A stretch of DNA of 64,000 nucleotides from Methylobacterium phyllostachyos (GCF_900103445.1 NZ_FNHS01000008.1:186001-250000), one strand, 5' to 3'; counted from the first letter of the stretch, positions 19,695-29,487 are shown. Notes: generated by a model from the sequence alone, not told the origin. Numbers and translations are program-made.

Positions 19695-21104
19695 ATGCAC
19701 CTGTTCAGGACGGCGACGCCCCCCCTCTTCCCGCGGCGTCCGGGCTCGGCCTTCGGCGCCAGCGCCGGCCGGGGTGATGCCGCGCCGTTCGGGCGGTCCG
19801 AGGCGGGCGGGCCCGAGGTGACGGCCTTCACCCTCGACAACGGCCTCGACGTGGTGGTGGTGCCCGACCATCGCGCGCCCGTGGCGACCCACATGATCTG
19901 GTACCGCAACGGCTCGGCCGATGATCCGCTCGGCCAGTCGGGCATCGCCCACTTCCTCGAGCACCTGATGTTCAAGGGCACCGAGAACCACCCGGTTGGC
20001 GCCTTCTCGAAGGCGGTGTCGGGCCTCGGCGGCCAGGAGAACGCCTTCACCAGCTACGATTACACCGCCTATTTCCAGCGGGTCGCCCGGGATCACCTCG
20101 GCACCATGATGGAATTCGAGGCCGACCGGATGGGCGGCCTCGTCCTCGACGACGCCGTGGTGGCGCCCGAGCGCGACGTGGTGCTGGAGGAGCGGCGCAT
20201 GCGGGTCGAGACCGACCCCTCCGCCCAGCTCTCCGAGGCGATGGCGGCCGGCCTGTTCGTGCATCACCCCTACGGGATCCCGATCATCGGCTGGATGCAC
20301 GAGATCGAGGGGCTGAACCGCGAGCACGCGCTGGCCTATTACAAGCGCTTCTATACGCCGGAGAACGCCATCCTGGTCGTGGCCGGCGACGTCACGCCGG
20401 ACGAGGTTCGACGTCTCGCCGAGACCACCTACGGCCGTGTGACACCCCAGGGCGCCCGGCCCGAGCGTGTCCGGGCGCGGGAGCCGGAGCCAAAGGCGCT
20501 CCGCCGCGTCGCGGTGGCCGATCCGAAGGTCGAGCAGCCGACCCTGCAGCGGCTCTACCTGACCCCCTCCTGCATCACCGCCCGGGACGGCGGCTGCCAC
20601 GACCTCGAGCTGCTGGCCGAGGTGCTGGGCGGTGGTTCGACTTCCTACCTCTACCGCAAGCTGGTCATGGAGACCGGCCTCGCGGTGAATGCCGGCGCTT
20701 GGTACATGGGCTCGGCAATCGACGACACCCGCTTCTCCGTCTACGCGGTGCCCGCCGAGGGCGTGCCCCTGGAGAAGCTGGAGGAGGCGGTCGACAAGGT
20801 GCTGCGCCGCGCGCCCGCGGAAGCCCTGGACGCCGAGGCGATCGAGCGGGCCAAGACCCGCCTCGTGGCTGAGACGGTCTACTCTTCCGACAGCCAGTCG
20901 TCGCTCGCCCGCATCTATGGCTCGGCGCTGGCGATCGGCGAGACCATCGAGGAGGTCCGCCGGTGGCCGACCGACATTGAGGCGGTGACGCAGGACCGCC
21001 TGAAGAACGCCGCCGAGCGCTGGCTGACCCCGGCCCGCTCGATCACCGGCTACCTGACGAAGGCGCAGGATCCCGACGCCCCGGTCGCGATGGCCGCCGA
21101 GTAA
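19695..21104 (+). CDS. M16-family zinc metallopeptidase (active subunit)
   Basis: A 469-aa pitrilysin-family peptidase. The inverted zinc motif HFLEH is at about 86-90, with the downstream glutamate ligand near 141-146 (EADRM). It begins with TLDNGLDVVVVPDHRAP, the usual first strand. The start at 19695 has a good ribosome site (AAGGAAAG). The N-terminal 45 residues may hold a poor signal sequence. It pairs with the next gene, which lacks the zinc motif; such pairs form heterodimers like the mitochondrial processing peptidase or PqqF/G types. Probably periplasmic processing or peptide degradation. Confidence 0.92.
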   Translation: MHLFRTATPPLFPRRPGSAFGASAGRGDAAPFGRSEAGGPEVTAFTLDNGLDVVVVPDHRAPVATHMIWYRNGSADDPLGQSGIAHFLEHLMFKGTENHPVGAFSKAVSGLGGQENAFTSYDYTAYFQRVARDHLGTMMEFEADRMGGLVLDDAVVAPERDVVLEERRMRVETDPSAQLSEAMAAGLFVHHPYGIPIIGWMHEIEGLNREHALAYYKRFYTPENAILVVAGDVTPDEVRRLAETTYGRVTPQGARPERVRAREPEPKALRRVAVADPKVEQPTLQRLYLTPSCITARDGGCHDLELLAEVLGGGSTSYLYRKLVMETGLAVNAGAWYMGSAIDDTRFSVYAVPAEGVPLEKLEEAVDKVLRRAPAEALDAEAIERAKTRLVAETVYSSDSQSSLARIYGSALAIGETIEEVRRWPTDIEAVTQDRLKNAAERWLTPARSITGYLTKAQDPDAPVAMAAE

Positions 21105-21208
21105 CCCCTGCGACGTCCCGGCGGCCCTGTTCGGGGCCGCGCCGGGGCGTGCCGTCCGGGAGCCTTGGCCCGCTCCGCCGTCGCCCGAGATAGAGATACG
21201 AGGTTCCC

Positions 21209-22501
21209 ATGAGCTTGACCGAGACCCTGGTCGAGACCGCAACCCCCGCCAGCTCGCCCACCACGGCGCTGCCGGTCGTGACCGCCCCCGGCATCGAGGC
21301 GTGGCACGTCGAATCCCCCGTCGTGCCGCTGATCGCCCTGGCCTTCACCTTCGAGGGCGGTGCGGCGCAGGATCCGGCCGGCAAGTCGGGCTGCGCGCAG
21401 ATGCTGGCGCGGCTCCTCGATGAGGGGGCGGGCGACCTCACATCCGACCAGTTCCAGGAGCGGCTGGCCGCCCGGGCGATCGAGCTCTCCTTCCATGCCG
21501 GGCCGGACGCGATCGGCGGCTCGCTGAAGATGCTGGTCAAGCACGCCGACGAGGCGATCGGGCTCCTCGCCCTGGCCTTGGCCAAGCCGCGCCTCGACCC
21601 GGACGCGATCGAGCGCGTGCGCGGCCAGGTCATCGCCGGCCTGCGCTACCAGCAGAACGATCCGGGGGTTCTGGCCTCCCGCCGCTTCTTCAAGGAGGCC
21701 TTTGCCGGCCACCCCTACGCCCGTCCCTCCTCGGGCACGGTCGAGAGCGTCACCGCGATCACCCGGGACGACCTGCTGGCGATGCATGCCCGCATCATCG
21801 GGCGCGGCCGGGTGAAGGTGGCGGCCGTCGGCGCGATCGGCGCCGAGCAACTCGCCGAGGGGCTCAATCGTGCCTTCGGGGCGCTGCCGGAGGCCGGTGA
21901 GCTGAAGGCGGTGCCGCGCACCGAGGTGCAGGATCTCGGCCGCCGCATCGTGGTCGATCTCGACGTGCCGCAATCGGTGATCCGCTTCGGCATGGCCGGC
22001 GTGCCCTGGCGCGACCCGGACTTCATCCCGGCCTACGTGCTGAACCACATCCTGGGCGGCGGCGCCTTCACGTCCCGCCTGTTCCAGGAGGTGCGCGAGA
22101 AGCGTGGGCTGGCCTATTCGGTCGGCACCTCGCTGGTCAGCCACCGCTCGGCCGCGATGACCTGGGGCTACACCGCCACCAAGAACGAGCGCGTCGGCGA
22201 GGCGCTCTCGGTGATCGGCGACGAGATCGGCCGGCTGATCACGGACGGGCCGGACGACGACGAGTTGCAGAAGGCCAAGGATTACCTGACCGGCTCCTAC
22301 GCGCTCGGCTTCGACACCTCGACCAAGATCGCGCACCAGCTGGTGCAGATCGCCTTCGAGGAACTGGGCATGGACTACATCGCCCGGCGCAACGCGATGG
22401 TGGCGGCCGTGACGCAGGCCGACATCCGCCGGGCCGCCGCGCGGACCTTCGCGGACGGCAAGATGCTGGTGGTGGCCGCGGGGCGTCCGGTCGGGCTCTG
22501 A
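21209..22501 (+). CDS. M16-family peptidase homologue lacking the zinc site
   Basis: A 430-aa second M16 protein (MSLTETLVETATPAS). The region that should carry HXXEH reads CAQMLARLLDEGAGD, so no metal can be bound and it is expected to be non-catalytic. The substrate-binding C-terminal domain is well kept, with GGGAFTSRLFQEVREKRGLAYSV, the R/Y pair typical of the regulatory or substrate-recognition subunit. It lies 104 bp downstream of the active partner, in the same direction. Probably a heterodimer partner. Confidence 0.9.
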   Translation: MSLTETLVETATPASSPTTALPVVTAPGIEAWHVESPVVPLIALAFTFEGGAAQDPAGKSGCAQMLARLLDEGAGDLTSDQFQERLAARAIELSFHAGPDAIGGSLKMLVKHADEAIGLLALALAKPRLDPDAIERVRGQVIAGLRYQQNDPGVLASRRFFKEAFAGHPYARPSSGTVESVTAITRDDLLAMHARIIGRGRVKVAAVGAIGAEQLAEGLNRAFGALPEAGELKAVPRTEVQDLGRRIVVDLDVPQSVIRFGMAGVPWRDPDFIPAYVLNHILGGGAFTSRLFQEVREKRGLAYSVGTSLVSHRSAAMTWGYTATKNERVGEALSVIGDEIGRLITDGPDDDELQKAKDYLTGSYALGFDTSTKIAHQLVQIAFEELGMDYIARRNAMVAAVTQADIRRAAARTFADGKMLVVAAGRPVGL

Positions 22502-22547
22502 GGACTGGGCCGCTTTTCTCGGCCGGTGATCGGTGCATACTAAAGGC

Positions 22548-22775
22548 ATGACCGACCTCTTGGATCGGGCGATGAAAACCGCCCGCGCGCTGTCGCCTGA
22601 GATGCAGGATGAGGTTGCGCGCCTCGTGCTGGCCTATGCAGGCCGGGACGAGGCGGTGATCGAACTCACGGCCGATGAAGTTGCCGGTCTCGTCGAGGCG
22701 CAGGCTGAGAGGATGCGCGGGGACTTCGCAACGGCGGCCGAAGTCGAGGCCGTCCTGTCCAAATATCGCCTTTGA
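22548..22775 (+). CDS. Antitoxin of a ParE-type toxin-antitoxin pair
   Basis: A 75-aa protein from the ATG at 22548, preceded by AAAGG; a GTG-type extension to 22533 is less likely. Sequence MTDLLDRAMKTARALSPEMQ then ELTADEVAGLVEAQAERMRG: mostly helical, of the type found before RelE/ParE toxins in alphaproteobacteria. It overlaps the toxin start by 4 nt. Antitoxin identity rests on size, overlap and partner. Confidence 0.75.
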   Translation: MTDLLDRAMKTARALSPEMQDEVARLVLAYAGRDEAVIELTADEVAGLVEAQAERMRGDFATAAEVEAVLSKYRL

Positions 22776-23044
22776 AGCTGCAAGTTCAGCGGCGCGCCTT
22801 GCAGCAGATCGACCGCGCCTTGAGCCACATCGCGACGCAGTCCCCGCAAGGCGCGGCTAAAGTCGAAGCCCGGCTGACAGCGCTCATCGCAGTCGTGCGG
22901 GATCATCCTTACGTGGGGGCGCGGACGTCGATGCTCGGCGTGCGGCGCCTCTTCCTCACGCCCTATCCTTACCACATCGACCATTTCGTCGGTGACGACG
23001 AGATCGTGGTGCAGCGTGTTCGCCATACGGCTCGCAAACCGTGA
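22772..23044 (+). CDS. ParE/RelE-type toxin
   Basis: A 90-aa protein from a TTG start that overlaps the antitoxin stop (TTGA). It has the ParE pattern: LQVQRRALQQIDRALSHIA, AAKVEARLTALIAVVRDHPYVGARTSMLGVRRLFLTPYPYHIDHF, and the last strand IVVQRVRHTARKP with the conserved R.RH. ParE proteins poison DNA gyrase; RelE relatives cut mRNA. Unlike the two other toxin genes in this window, this one is unbroken. Confidence 0.85.
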   Translation: MKLQVQRRALQQIDRALSHIATQSPQGAAKVEARLTALIAVVRDHPYVGARTSMLGVRRLFLTPYPYHIDHFVGDDEIVVQRVRHTARKP

Positions 23045-23211
23045 CTGGGCGCGGATAATTGATGATGACGGGCGCAAAGATCCATCACGCCCTGATGTGA
23101 GCTCAGTGAGCGCAGTCTGAGGTCTGCTGAAGCGGTCCCTGGACCGCCTGCCCTCGCAACCCGGGCTCCAATCCCCACCTGAGCCGGATCGCCGCCAACC
23201 CCCGGACCCCC

Positions 23212-24162
23212 ATGCAGCTCACCGGCATCCACCACCTCACCGCGGTGACCGCCCGCGCGGCGGAGAACGTCGCGTTCTACACGGGCACGCTGGGCCTGCG
23301 CCTCGTCAAGAAGACCGTGAACCAGGACGACGTCTCGGCCTACCACCTGTTCTACGCAGACGGTCTGGCGAGCCCCGGGACCGACATCACCTTCTTCGAC
23401 TGGCCGGCGCCCCGGGAGCGGCGGGGCTCGAACAGCATCATCCGGACACATCTGCGCGTCCCGGGCGAAGGCGCCGTGGCTTGGTGGCATGCGCGCCTGC
23501 GCGAGGCCAGGATCGTGGAGGCCGAGCCCGTCCTACGCGACGGGCGCCTCACCCTGGATTTCGAGGATCCCGAGGGGCAACGCCTCGCCCTGGTCGATGA
23601 TGGCGGGACCGGGCCGGAGCATCCCTGGGCAGGCTCACCGGTGCCGGCCGCCTACCAGATCCGCGGCCTCGGGCCGATCCGGCTCGCGGTGCCGGATCTC
23701 GGGCGCACCGCCGCGGTGCTGACCCAAGTGCTGGGCCTCCGGCGGGACCGGGCGTTCCAGACGGAGGACGGACCGGTCGAGGTCTACGCCATGGGCCCCG
23801 GTGGCCCGGCCGCCGAGATCCAGCTCCTGGCTGATCCGTCCGCGCCGGCGCGACAGGGCGCCGGGGCGGTGCATCACGTCGCCTTCCGCATCCCGGATGC
23901 GGATTACGACGCCTGGGCCGACCGGCTCCGGGCCGCCCGGGTGCCGAGCAGCGGGCCGGTCGACCGCTACTATTTCCGCAGCCTCTACTTCCGGGAGCCG
24001 AACGGCATCCTGTTCGAGATCGCCACGGACGGGCCTGGCTTCACGGCCGACGAGCCGCTGGAGACCCTCGGCGAGCGCCTCGCTCTGCCGCCGTTCCTGG
24101 AACCGCGCCGGGCGGAGATCGAGGCCGGCCTGAAGCCGCTACGCCCCGGTCCCGTCGCCTGA
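23212..24162 (+). CDS. VOC-family ring-cleaving dioxygenase (MhqO/LinE-like)
   Basis: A 316-aa protein with two glyoxalase/bleomycin-resistance-fold halves. The N-terminal IHHLTAVTA and [18 protein letters not shown] are hallmarks of the MhqO (YkcA/YdfO) group linked to hydroquinone and thiol stress. Candidate metal ligands are His in GIHHLT, His in AVHHVAF and Glu in [10 protein letters not shown]. No regulator of MhqR type lies beside it. It is monocistronic. Substrate likely a (methyl)hydroquinone or a related aromatic; this is a family-level inference. Confidence 0.88.
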   Translation: MQLTGIHHLTAVTARAAENVAFYTGTLGLRLVKKTVNQDDVSAYHLFYADGLASPGTDITFFDWPAPRERRGSNSIIRTHLRVPGEGAVAWWHARLREARIVEAEPVLRDGRLTLDFEDPEGQRLALVDDGGTGPEHPWAGSPVPAAYQIRGLGPIRLAVPDLGRTAAVLTQVLGLRRDRAFQTEDGPVEVYAMGPGGPAAEIQLLADPSAPARQGAGAVHHVAFRIPDADYDAWADRLRAARVPSSGPVDRYYFRSLYFREPNGILFEIATDGPGFTADEPLETLGERLALPPFLEPRRAEIEAGLKPLRPGPVA

Positions 24163-24255
24163 ACGCCGCGGCCGGCGGCAACCCTCCCATGTCCGCGGCG
24201 CGGCTGTAGCCAGTCCGCAAGGATGTTAAATATTCGAACGATTCCAGGCCGTTCA

Positions 24256-24315
24256 CTTCTTTCGCGAGTGTGATCCCGGCGCGCCTTGACGCGCGTGCTG
24301 CAACTGCGAAAGAAG
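24256..24315. promoter_or_regulatory. Nested inverted repeats upstream of fpr
   Basis: CTTCTTTCGC (24256-24265) is perfectly repeated inverted as GCGAAAGAAG (24306-24315), 40 nt apart; between them lies an inner GCGCG/CGCGC palindrome with a short loop. In RNA this forms a two-tier stem ending about 120 nt before the fpr start. It may be a structured leader or an operator. Confidence 0.45.
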
Positions 24316-24437
24316 CAGCGCGCATATGTTTGACATCCGGATCCCGGCGGGCCGTCTCGCATGGATCCGCCCCCGTCCGATGGGACGGCGAGGATCTGCC
24401 GCACCGGGCATCAGAGGATTCGAGGACTGATCCGTCG

Positions 24438-25211
24438 ATGAGCAAGTTCTACGAGGAGCGCGTCCTGTCGGTCCACCACTGGACCGACAACCTGTTCTCG
24501 TTCCGCACCACCCGTGATCCGGCGTTCCGCTTCCGCAACGGCGAGTTCACCATGATCGGCCTGGAAATCGAGGGCCGGCCGCTGCTGCGCGCCTACTCGG
24601 TGGTCTCGGCCAATTACGAGGAGGAACTGGAGTTCTTCTCGATCAAGGTCCAGGACGGGCCGCTGACCTCCAAGCTCCAGCACCTCAAGGTCGGCGATCC
24701 GATCATCGTCGGCAAGAAGCCCACCGGCACGCTGGTGCTCGACAACCTCCTGCCCGGCCGGCACCTCTACCTGCTCGGCACTGGAACGGGGCTGGCGCCG
24801 TTCCTGTCGATCATCAAGGATCCGGAGACCTACGACCGGTTCGAGAAGGTCGTTCTGGTCCACGGCTGCCGGCAGGTGCAGGAACTCGCCTACGGCGAGA
24901 CCATCACGGAGACGCTGCCCAAGCACGAGTTCCTGGGCGAGATGATCTCGAACCAGCTGATCTACTACCCGACCGTGACCCGCGAGCCGTTCCGCAACCG
25001 CGGCCGGATCACCGACCTGATGGTCTCGGCCAAGCTCTTTTCCGACATCGGCCTGCCGGAGATGTCGATCGAGAACGATCGCTTCATGCTCTGCGGCAGC
25101 CCCGACATGATCCGCGATACCCGGGAACTCCTGACTTCCCGCGGCTACGAGGAGGGCAACCACGGCGAGGCGGCCCACTACGTGATCGAGAAAGCCTTCG
25201 TCGAGAAGTAG
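24438..25211 (+). CDS. fpr: Ferredoxin/flavodoxin-NADP+ reductase
   Basis: A 257-aa FAD enzyme that exchanges electrons between NADPH and ferredoxin or flavodoxin. Features: LLRAYSVVSANY (FAD, RxYS), GTGTGLAPFLSI (NADP), VLVHGCR, and the C-terminus HYVIEKAFVEK characteristic of bacterial subclass I Fpr. The ATG at 24438 starts the conserved MSKFYEERVLSV; the open frame extends upstream without homology. Followed by a strong intrinsic terminator. Fpr is often induced by oxidative stress, and the long upstream region with an inverted repeat suggests regulation. Confidence 0.95.
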   Translation: MSKFYEERVLSVHHWTDNLFSFRTTRDPAFRFRNGEFTMIGLEIEGRPLLRAYSVVSANYEEELEFFSIKVQDGPLTSKLQHLKVGDPIIVGKKPTGTLVLDNLLPGRHLYLLGTGTGLAPFLSIIKDPETYDRFEKVVLVHGCRQVQELAYGETITETLPKHEFLGEMISNQLIYYPTVTREPFRNRGRITDLMVSAKLFSDIGLPEMSIENDRFMLCGSPDMIRDTRELLTSRGYEEGNHGEAAHYVIEKAFVEK

Positions 25212-25231
25212 TTCTTTTGGGACTGGCTCCG

Positions 25232-25263
25232 GCCCGGTGCGGTTTGCCGCGCCGGGCTTTTTT
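25232..25263 (+). terminator. Intrinsic terminator of fpr
   Basis: Stem 25232-25242 with 25247-25257 (GCCCGGTGCGG and CCGCGCCGGGC, one G-T wobble), a TTTG loop, followed by six T residues. Confidence 0.9.
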
Positions 25264-25307
25264 GTTGCGCGCAGCAAACCCGGCGGCGCGCTCGAGCCCG
25301 CAGTGCT

Positions 25308-28300
25308 CTATTGCGGCACCGGCATCCCGTCCGCGAACGGCCCGCCCCCGGCGCTGAACAGCTTCCTCAGGAAACCCGGGGCGATGGCCGAGAGCGGGTT
25401 AACGCTCACATCCGGCGAGGCCAGCTTGCCCGAGACGCGGAAATTGACCGCGAACAGCCCCTCGTTGTGGCCGCCGCCCAGCAGCGGGCCGAGCAGGGGC
25501 AATTGCGACGCGACGTTGTTCAGCCCGTAGAGTGGCACGAAAGTGCCGTCGATCAGGGTGCGCTCGCGGCCGGTATCGAGCCAGCCCGACAGGGTGAAGC
25601 CCATGGCGGCATTCGAGATCGCGGCGTCGCTGAAATCGACCCGGCTGCCGGTGCGGACGAAGTTGGCGCGCATCCGGTCGAAGGTGACGTCCCCGGCCGC
25701 CCGGCCCGGGGCGACCCGGCGGCCGCGGGCGGCGTCCGTGTCAGTCGGCTCCGGACCCTGCGCGATGATGCTCGACAGGGCGGGTTCGTTGCGCAGGGTG
25801 AAATCACGGATCTGCACGACGCCGGCCTGCGGGCCGTCGTTGAGGCCGATCCCGGCATTGAGTCGCCCGCCATACATCCGCCGGTAGATGTCGACGAAGC
25901 GCAAAGTTGCGCCGGCATCGGCCGAGTCCACCGCCAGCGTCGGCACGCCGCGCTCGCCCCGGGTGACGGTGGCGGCGAAGGGCGCCGCGCGGAAGCGTCC
26001 CGTGATGGTGGCGGCCCGCAGGGTCTTGCCGTGCAGCGACAGCCGCAGGTTGGCGCCGGTCAGCGCCTCCTCGTTGAAGCCCGTGACGATCGGCACCTGG
26101 ATGTCGGCGTCGATGTCCTTGGGGTTCGCATCCTTCGCGTCCCGGCCGCCCTTCCCGTCCGGTCCGCCGAGCGACTTCAGGAACGGGCGCGCATCCACCA
26201 CCGCACCCCGGACCACGACCTTGTAGCCGCTGCCGGTCCGGTCTAGGCTGACCCGCAGGTCGTCGCCGGGCGAGAGCTTGACGTTCGTCAGATCGGCCCG
26301 TTCCAGGGTCCCCTCGGGCGTGATCGTGACGATACCGCGGGCCTGCGCCGGCGCTGCGTCGAGGGCGAAGTCGCGCAGTTCGAGGCCCTGCCCGCCATCC
26401 ACCAGGGTGAAGGTCAGCCGTCCCGGCTTGCCGACGGGCTTCGTCAGTCCCGGCAGCAGCCCATCGATCCCGACCTTGGCGAGATCCGCCTCGACCCGGA
26501 TCGGCGGCTTGCCGGTTCCGGGCCGGCCGATCGGCACCACCGCCCGGACCGGGATCGTGCCGGTGAGCTGTGGCGCGGTCGGTAGGCCCTTCCGGCCCCG
26601 TACCGCATCGTCCAGGGCGACGTTGACGACTGCCTCGCCCGGCTGGCCGACCTTCGGCTGGCGCAGGTCCACGGAGATGGGCGCGCCCGCGACCCGGCCG
26701 TCGCCCTTCAGGCTGAAGGCGCCGCGATCGTACGCCAGGGAGAACTTGCCCGCCTCCAGCCGGTCCTTGCCCATGACCTTGTCGACCGAAAGGTCGGCCA
26801 GCGTGCCGGTCAGGGTCACCGGCAGGTCGGGCAAATCGGGGATGTGCTTGAGGTCGAGGGGGAAATCGACCCGCAGGTCGGCGCTGCCCTTGATCGTGGC
26901 GGGGTCGAGATCGACGCTCATGACGCTCTTGAACAGCTTCGCCTGGAGCACGGAGGCCATCCCGTCGGCGCCCCCGGAGAGGCGCATGCCGATCTGCGCC
27001 ACCACGCGCTCTGGGGTGATCTGCGGGATCACGAAGCTGCCATCCGTGATCGCGAGGCCGCGCCCGTCCGGCCCGTGGACCTCCGCGGTCACGTTGCGCA
27101 CGTTGGTTGAGCGCCCCGTGATGGTCCCGACGACGTTGCCCTTGGTCACGGGCGGCGCATCGGCGGTGACGTCGATCGCCGCATCCGAGACGTGGAAGTC
27201 GATATGGACCGCGTCGTCCGGCGCCGGCTCGCCCCGCGTGGCGGCGGCTAGCACCGACCCGGACATCTTCACCCGGATGTCGACCGAGTCGACGCGGCCA
27301 CGCCGGAGTTGGTCCACCAGATAGGTCCGGGCCGGCGGCGCGATATGCTCGGGCCAGAGACGCAGGCCCGTCCGGACCTCGCCGTCATGGCCGACGATGT
27401 GGAGGTTGAGACCGCCGTCGTCGGCCGTGGTGCCGATCGTCCCGGTGATCGTCCCGGTCACGCCCGGCGCGGCGAGGGTGAGCGCGTCGATGGCGATGCC
27501 GCCGTCGCGGCCGGAGAGCTGCGCGTCCAGCGCGTCGATCTTCACCGGGGCGTCCTTCGGCGTCGCGCCGCGCAGGGTCGCGTCCCGGCTCGTGAGGGTC
27601 GCGGTCCAGGCCGTGGTGGCGTCCGCCGGGCTGCCGGCCCACGCGCCGGTCAGGTGCACGGCGTTGCCGGCTCCGCGATAGTCCAGGCCGGTGAGCGCCA
27701 TCACGCGGCCGGCCTCGTCCCAGTTCAGATTCGCGTCGAGGCTTTCGACCGTGACGGGGTTGAAGTCCTTCTCCTCGATCAGGAAGGTGCCGTCGCCGGT
27801 ATGAACCTTGGCGGACATCGTCTTGATGCGCCCGGCCGCGAGGCTCACGTCGGCGCGGGCCGAGACCTTCAGGTCGGTGGTCAGCGGCAGGCCGGACTGG
27901 CCCGAGAGCAGCAGCAGATCGGTCACCGGCAGGTCGTCGAGGGTGATGACGCCCGAGCGCTCCTGCCCGTCTCCGCCGTCGCGCAGGGCGCCGCCGAAGC
28001 GCCACTCGCCGTGCGGTCCGTCGAGGCGCAGCTCGAAGGTGCGTGTGCCGTTTGCAGGATCGCGCCCGAACAGGCCGTTCACCCGGGCGAAGACAGCGCG
28101 CTCACGGCCGTCGTCATCGATGAGGCGCAGGCGCGCATCGGTGATCCGGGCCCGGTCGAGGGCGCCGACGACGCCGCTCGAATCGAGCACGACCCCGAAG
28201 ATCGACGTGATGGCGGCCGAAAGCGGCGACACGCTGCCCCGGACCGCGTCCACGCTCGGCGGCGTATGCGGCTGGATGTCGACCGGGTGGTTGGCCTCCG

Positions 28301-28751
28301 AGGCCGCGAAGGCGATGGAGCCGTCCCGGTGCAGCAGGGCGGTGGTCTGCGTCTCGCGGAACTCGATGGAGCGCGGCTGCAGGTTGAGCCGCAGCAGACC
28401 CCAGAGGTCGAGGCTGACCAGCGCCAGGGGCGCGCGCACCACGAGGTCGCCCTGCGGGTTGCGGATGTCGAGCCCGGAGAAGCGCAGGCTCAGGGCGTTC
28501 TCGCGGTCGATCTCAAGGCTGCTGCCGCGGATGCCGATGCTCCAGCCCGGGCCGATCCGCTCGGCCACGGCGGCGGCGACGCGGCGCGACAGGCCGTCGA
28601 TCTGCAGCGGCCCGTTCGACAGACGCAGGGCCACGAGGCCGATCCCGGCGCCGAGAACCAGCACCAGGGCGAGCGCGCTCACGAGACAGAACCCGCCTAC
28701 GCGCCGTGCCCTCCCCCGGGGCTTGCATGCCGAGGTCGTCTCGTCCGCCAT
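25308..28751 (-). CDS. Large AsmA/YhdP-like envelope protein (DUF3971 region)
   Basis: An 1147-aa protein from the ATG at 28751 (MADETTSACKPRGRARR). One N-terminal membrane anchor (about 20-42, FCLVSALALVLVLGAGIGLV) is followed by a very long periplasmic part of repeated beta-strand segments, as in AsmA/YhdP/TamB bridge-like proteins that move phospholipids between membranes. The early block LSRRVAAAVAERIGPGWSI and the DUF3971-type middle match the alphaproteobacterial AsmA-C family. The C-terminus PLLGGGHNEGLFAVNFRVSG with SPDVSVNPLSAIAPGFLR is the classic AsmA_2 ending. It is convergent with fpr. The frame upstream of the chosen Met has no homology-like features. Confidence 0.88.
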   Translation of the reverse strand: MADETTSACKPRGRARRVGGFCLVSALALVLVLGAGIGLVALRLSNGPLQIDGLSRRVAAAVAERIGPGWSIGIRGSSLEIDRENALSLRFSGLDIRNPQGDLVVRAPLALVSLDLWGLLRLNLQPRSIEFRETQTTALLHRDGSIAFAASEANHPVDIQPHTPPSVDAVRGSVSPLSAAITSIFGVVLDSSGVVGALDRARITDARLRLIDDDGRERAVFARVNGLFGRDPANGTRTFELRLDGPHGEWRFGGALRDGGDGQERSGVITLDDLPVTDLLLLSGQSGLPLTTDLKVSARADVSLAAGRIKTMSAKVHTGDGTFLIEEKDFNPVTVESLDANLNWDEAGRVMALTGLDYRGAGNAVHLTGAWAGSPADATTAWTATLTSRDATLRGATPKDAPVKIDALDAQLSGRDGGIAIDALTLAAPGVTGTITGTIGTTADDGGLNLHIVGHDGEVRTGLRLWPEHIAPPARTYLVDQLRRGRVDSVDIRVKMSGSVLAAATRGEPAPDDAVHIDFHVSDAAIDVTADAPPVTKGNVVGTITGRSTNVRNVTAEVHGPDGRGLAITDGSFVIPQITPERVVAQIGMRLSGGADGMASVLQAKLFKSVMSVDLDPATIKGSADLRVDFPLDLKHIPDLPDLPVTLTGTLADLSVDKVMGKDRLEAGKFSLAYDRGAFSLKGDGRVAGAPISVDLRQPKVGQPGEAVVNVALDDAVRGRKGLPTAPQLTGTIPVRAVVPIGRPGTGKPPIRVEADLAKVGIDGLLPGLTKPVGKPGRLTFTLVDGGQGLELRDFALDAAPAQARGIVTITPEGTLERADLTNVKLSPGDDLRVSLDRTGSGYKVVVRGAVVDARPFLKSLGGPDGKGGRDAKDANPKDIDADIQVPIVTGFNEEALTGANLRLSLHGKTLRAATITGRFRAAPFAATVTRGERGVPTLAVDSADAGATLRFVDIYRRMYGGRLNAGIGLNDGPQAGVVQIRDFTLRNEPALSSIIAQGPEPTDTDAARGRRVAPGRAAGDVTFDRMRANFVRTGSRVDFSDAAISNAAMGFTLSGWLDTGRERTLIDGTFVPLYGLNNVASQLPLLGPLLGGGHNEGLFAVNFRVSGKLASPDVSVNPLSAIAPGFLRKLFSAGGGPFADGMPVPQ

Positions 28752-28934
28752 CGGGACCCTTGTTCTGGGGATTCTGACCGCAGAGCCCGCTGGCTCCGCG
28801 GCCGGTGGATCGAACCGCCTCCGCGCTTTACAGCGGCTGCGACTCCGGTTTTGGCTCGGGCGTGCGCGGCGCGTCTGCGTGGTGCCGGGCACGGGATCGG
28901 TTGCACATCATCATTCGGCCGAAAGGAAGGCACG

Positions 28935-29402
28935 ATGCCGCTGTCAGAGGGTGATCCGGCCCCGGATTTCGACCTGCCCGCCTCTGCGGGCGGCCGGATC
29001 GCGCTGTCCGCGCTCAAGGGTCACAAAGTCGTGCTCTACTTCTACCCGAAGGACGACACGAGCGGCTGCACCCTGGAGGCGCAGGACTTCAACCGCCTGC
29101 TGCCGGATTTCACGGAGGCCGATGCGAAGATCGTCGGCCTCTCGCCGGATCCGGTGAAGAGCCACGACAAGTTCTGCGGCAAGTACGGGCTCACCTTCCC
29201 GCTCGCCTCGGACGAGGACAAGGGCGTGCTCGAAGCCTACGGCGTCTGGGTCCAGAAGAGCATGTACGGGCGCACCTATATGGGCGTCGAGCGCACCACC
29301 GTGCTGGTCGACCGCAAGGGGCGGATCGCGAAGATCTGGCCGAAGGTGAAGGTTCCGGGCCACGCCGAGGCGGTGCTGGAGGCCGCTCGGGCGCTTTCTT
29401 GA
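28935..29402 (+). CDS. bcp: Thioredoxin-dependent peroxiredoxin, BCP/PrxQ type
   Basis: A 155-aa peroxiredoxin reducing peroxides. The fold blocks are complete (GDPAPDFDLP, VVLYFYPKDDTSGCTLEAQDF, RTTVLVDRKGRI). The peroxidatic Cys is in SGCT (about 46). In most BCP proteins a resolving Cys follows five residues later (CTxEAC); here that position is Gln (CTLEAQDF), so it is a 1-Cys type or uses another Cys, such as the one in KFCGKYG. Start ATG at 28935 with an AGGAAGG ribosome site. Confidence 0.94.
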   Translation: MPLSEGDPAPDFDLPASAGGRIALSALKGHKVVLYFYPKDDTSGCTLEAQDFNRLLPDFTEADAKIVGLSPDPVKSHDKFCGKYGLTFPLASDEDKGVLEAYGVWVQKSMYGRTYMGVERTTVLVDRKGRIAKIWPKVKVPGHAEAVLEAARALS

Positions 29403-29487
29403 GGCAAGACGAGCGGCGCCGATACAGCCCTCGACGGATCCTTAACCTTACTCAGACTTGAATGACGGCTCTCGCGGGGCCGTCCCG

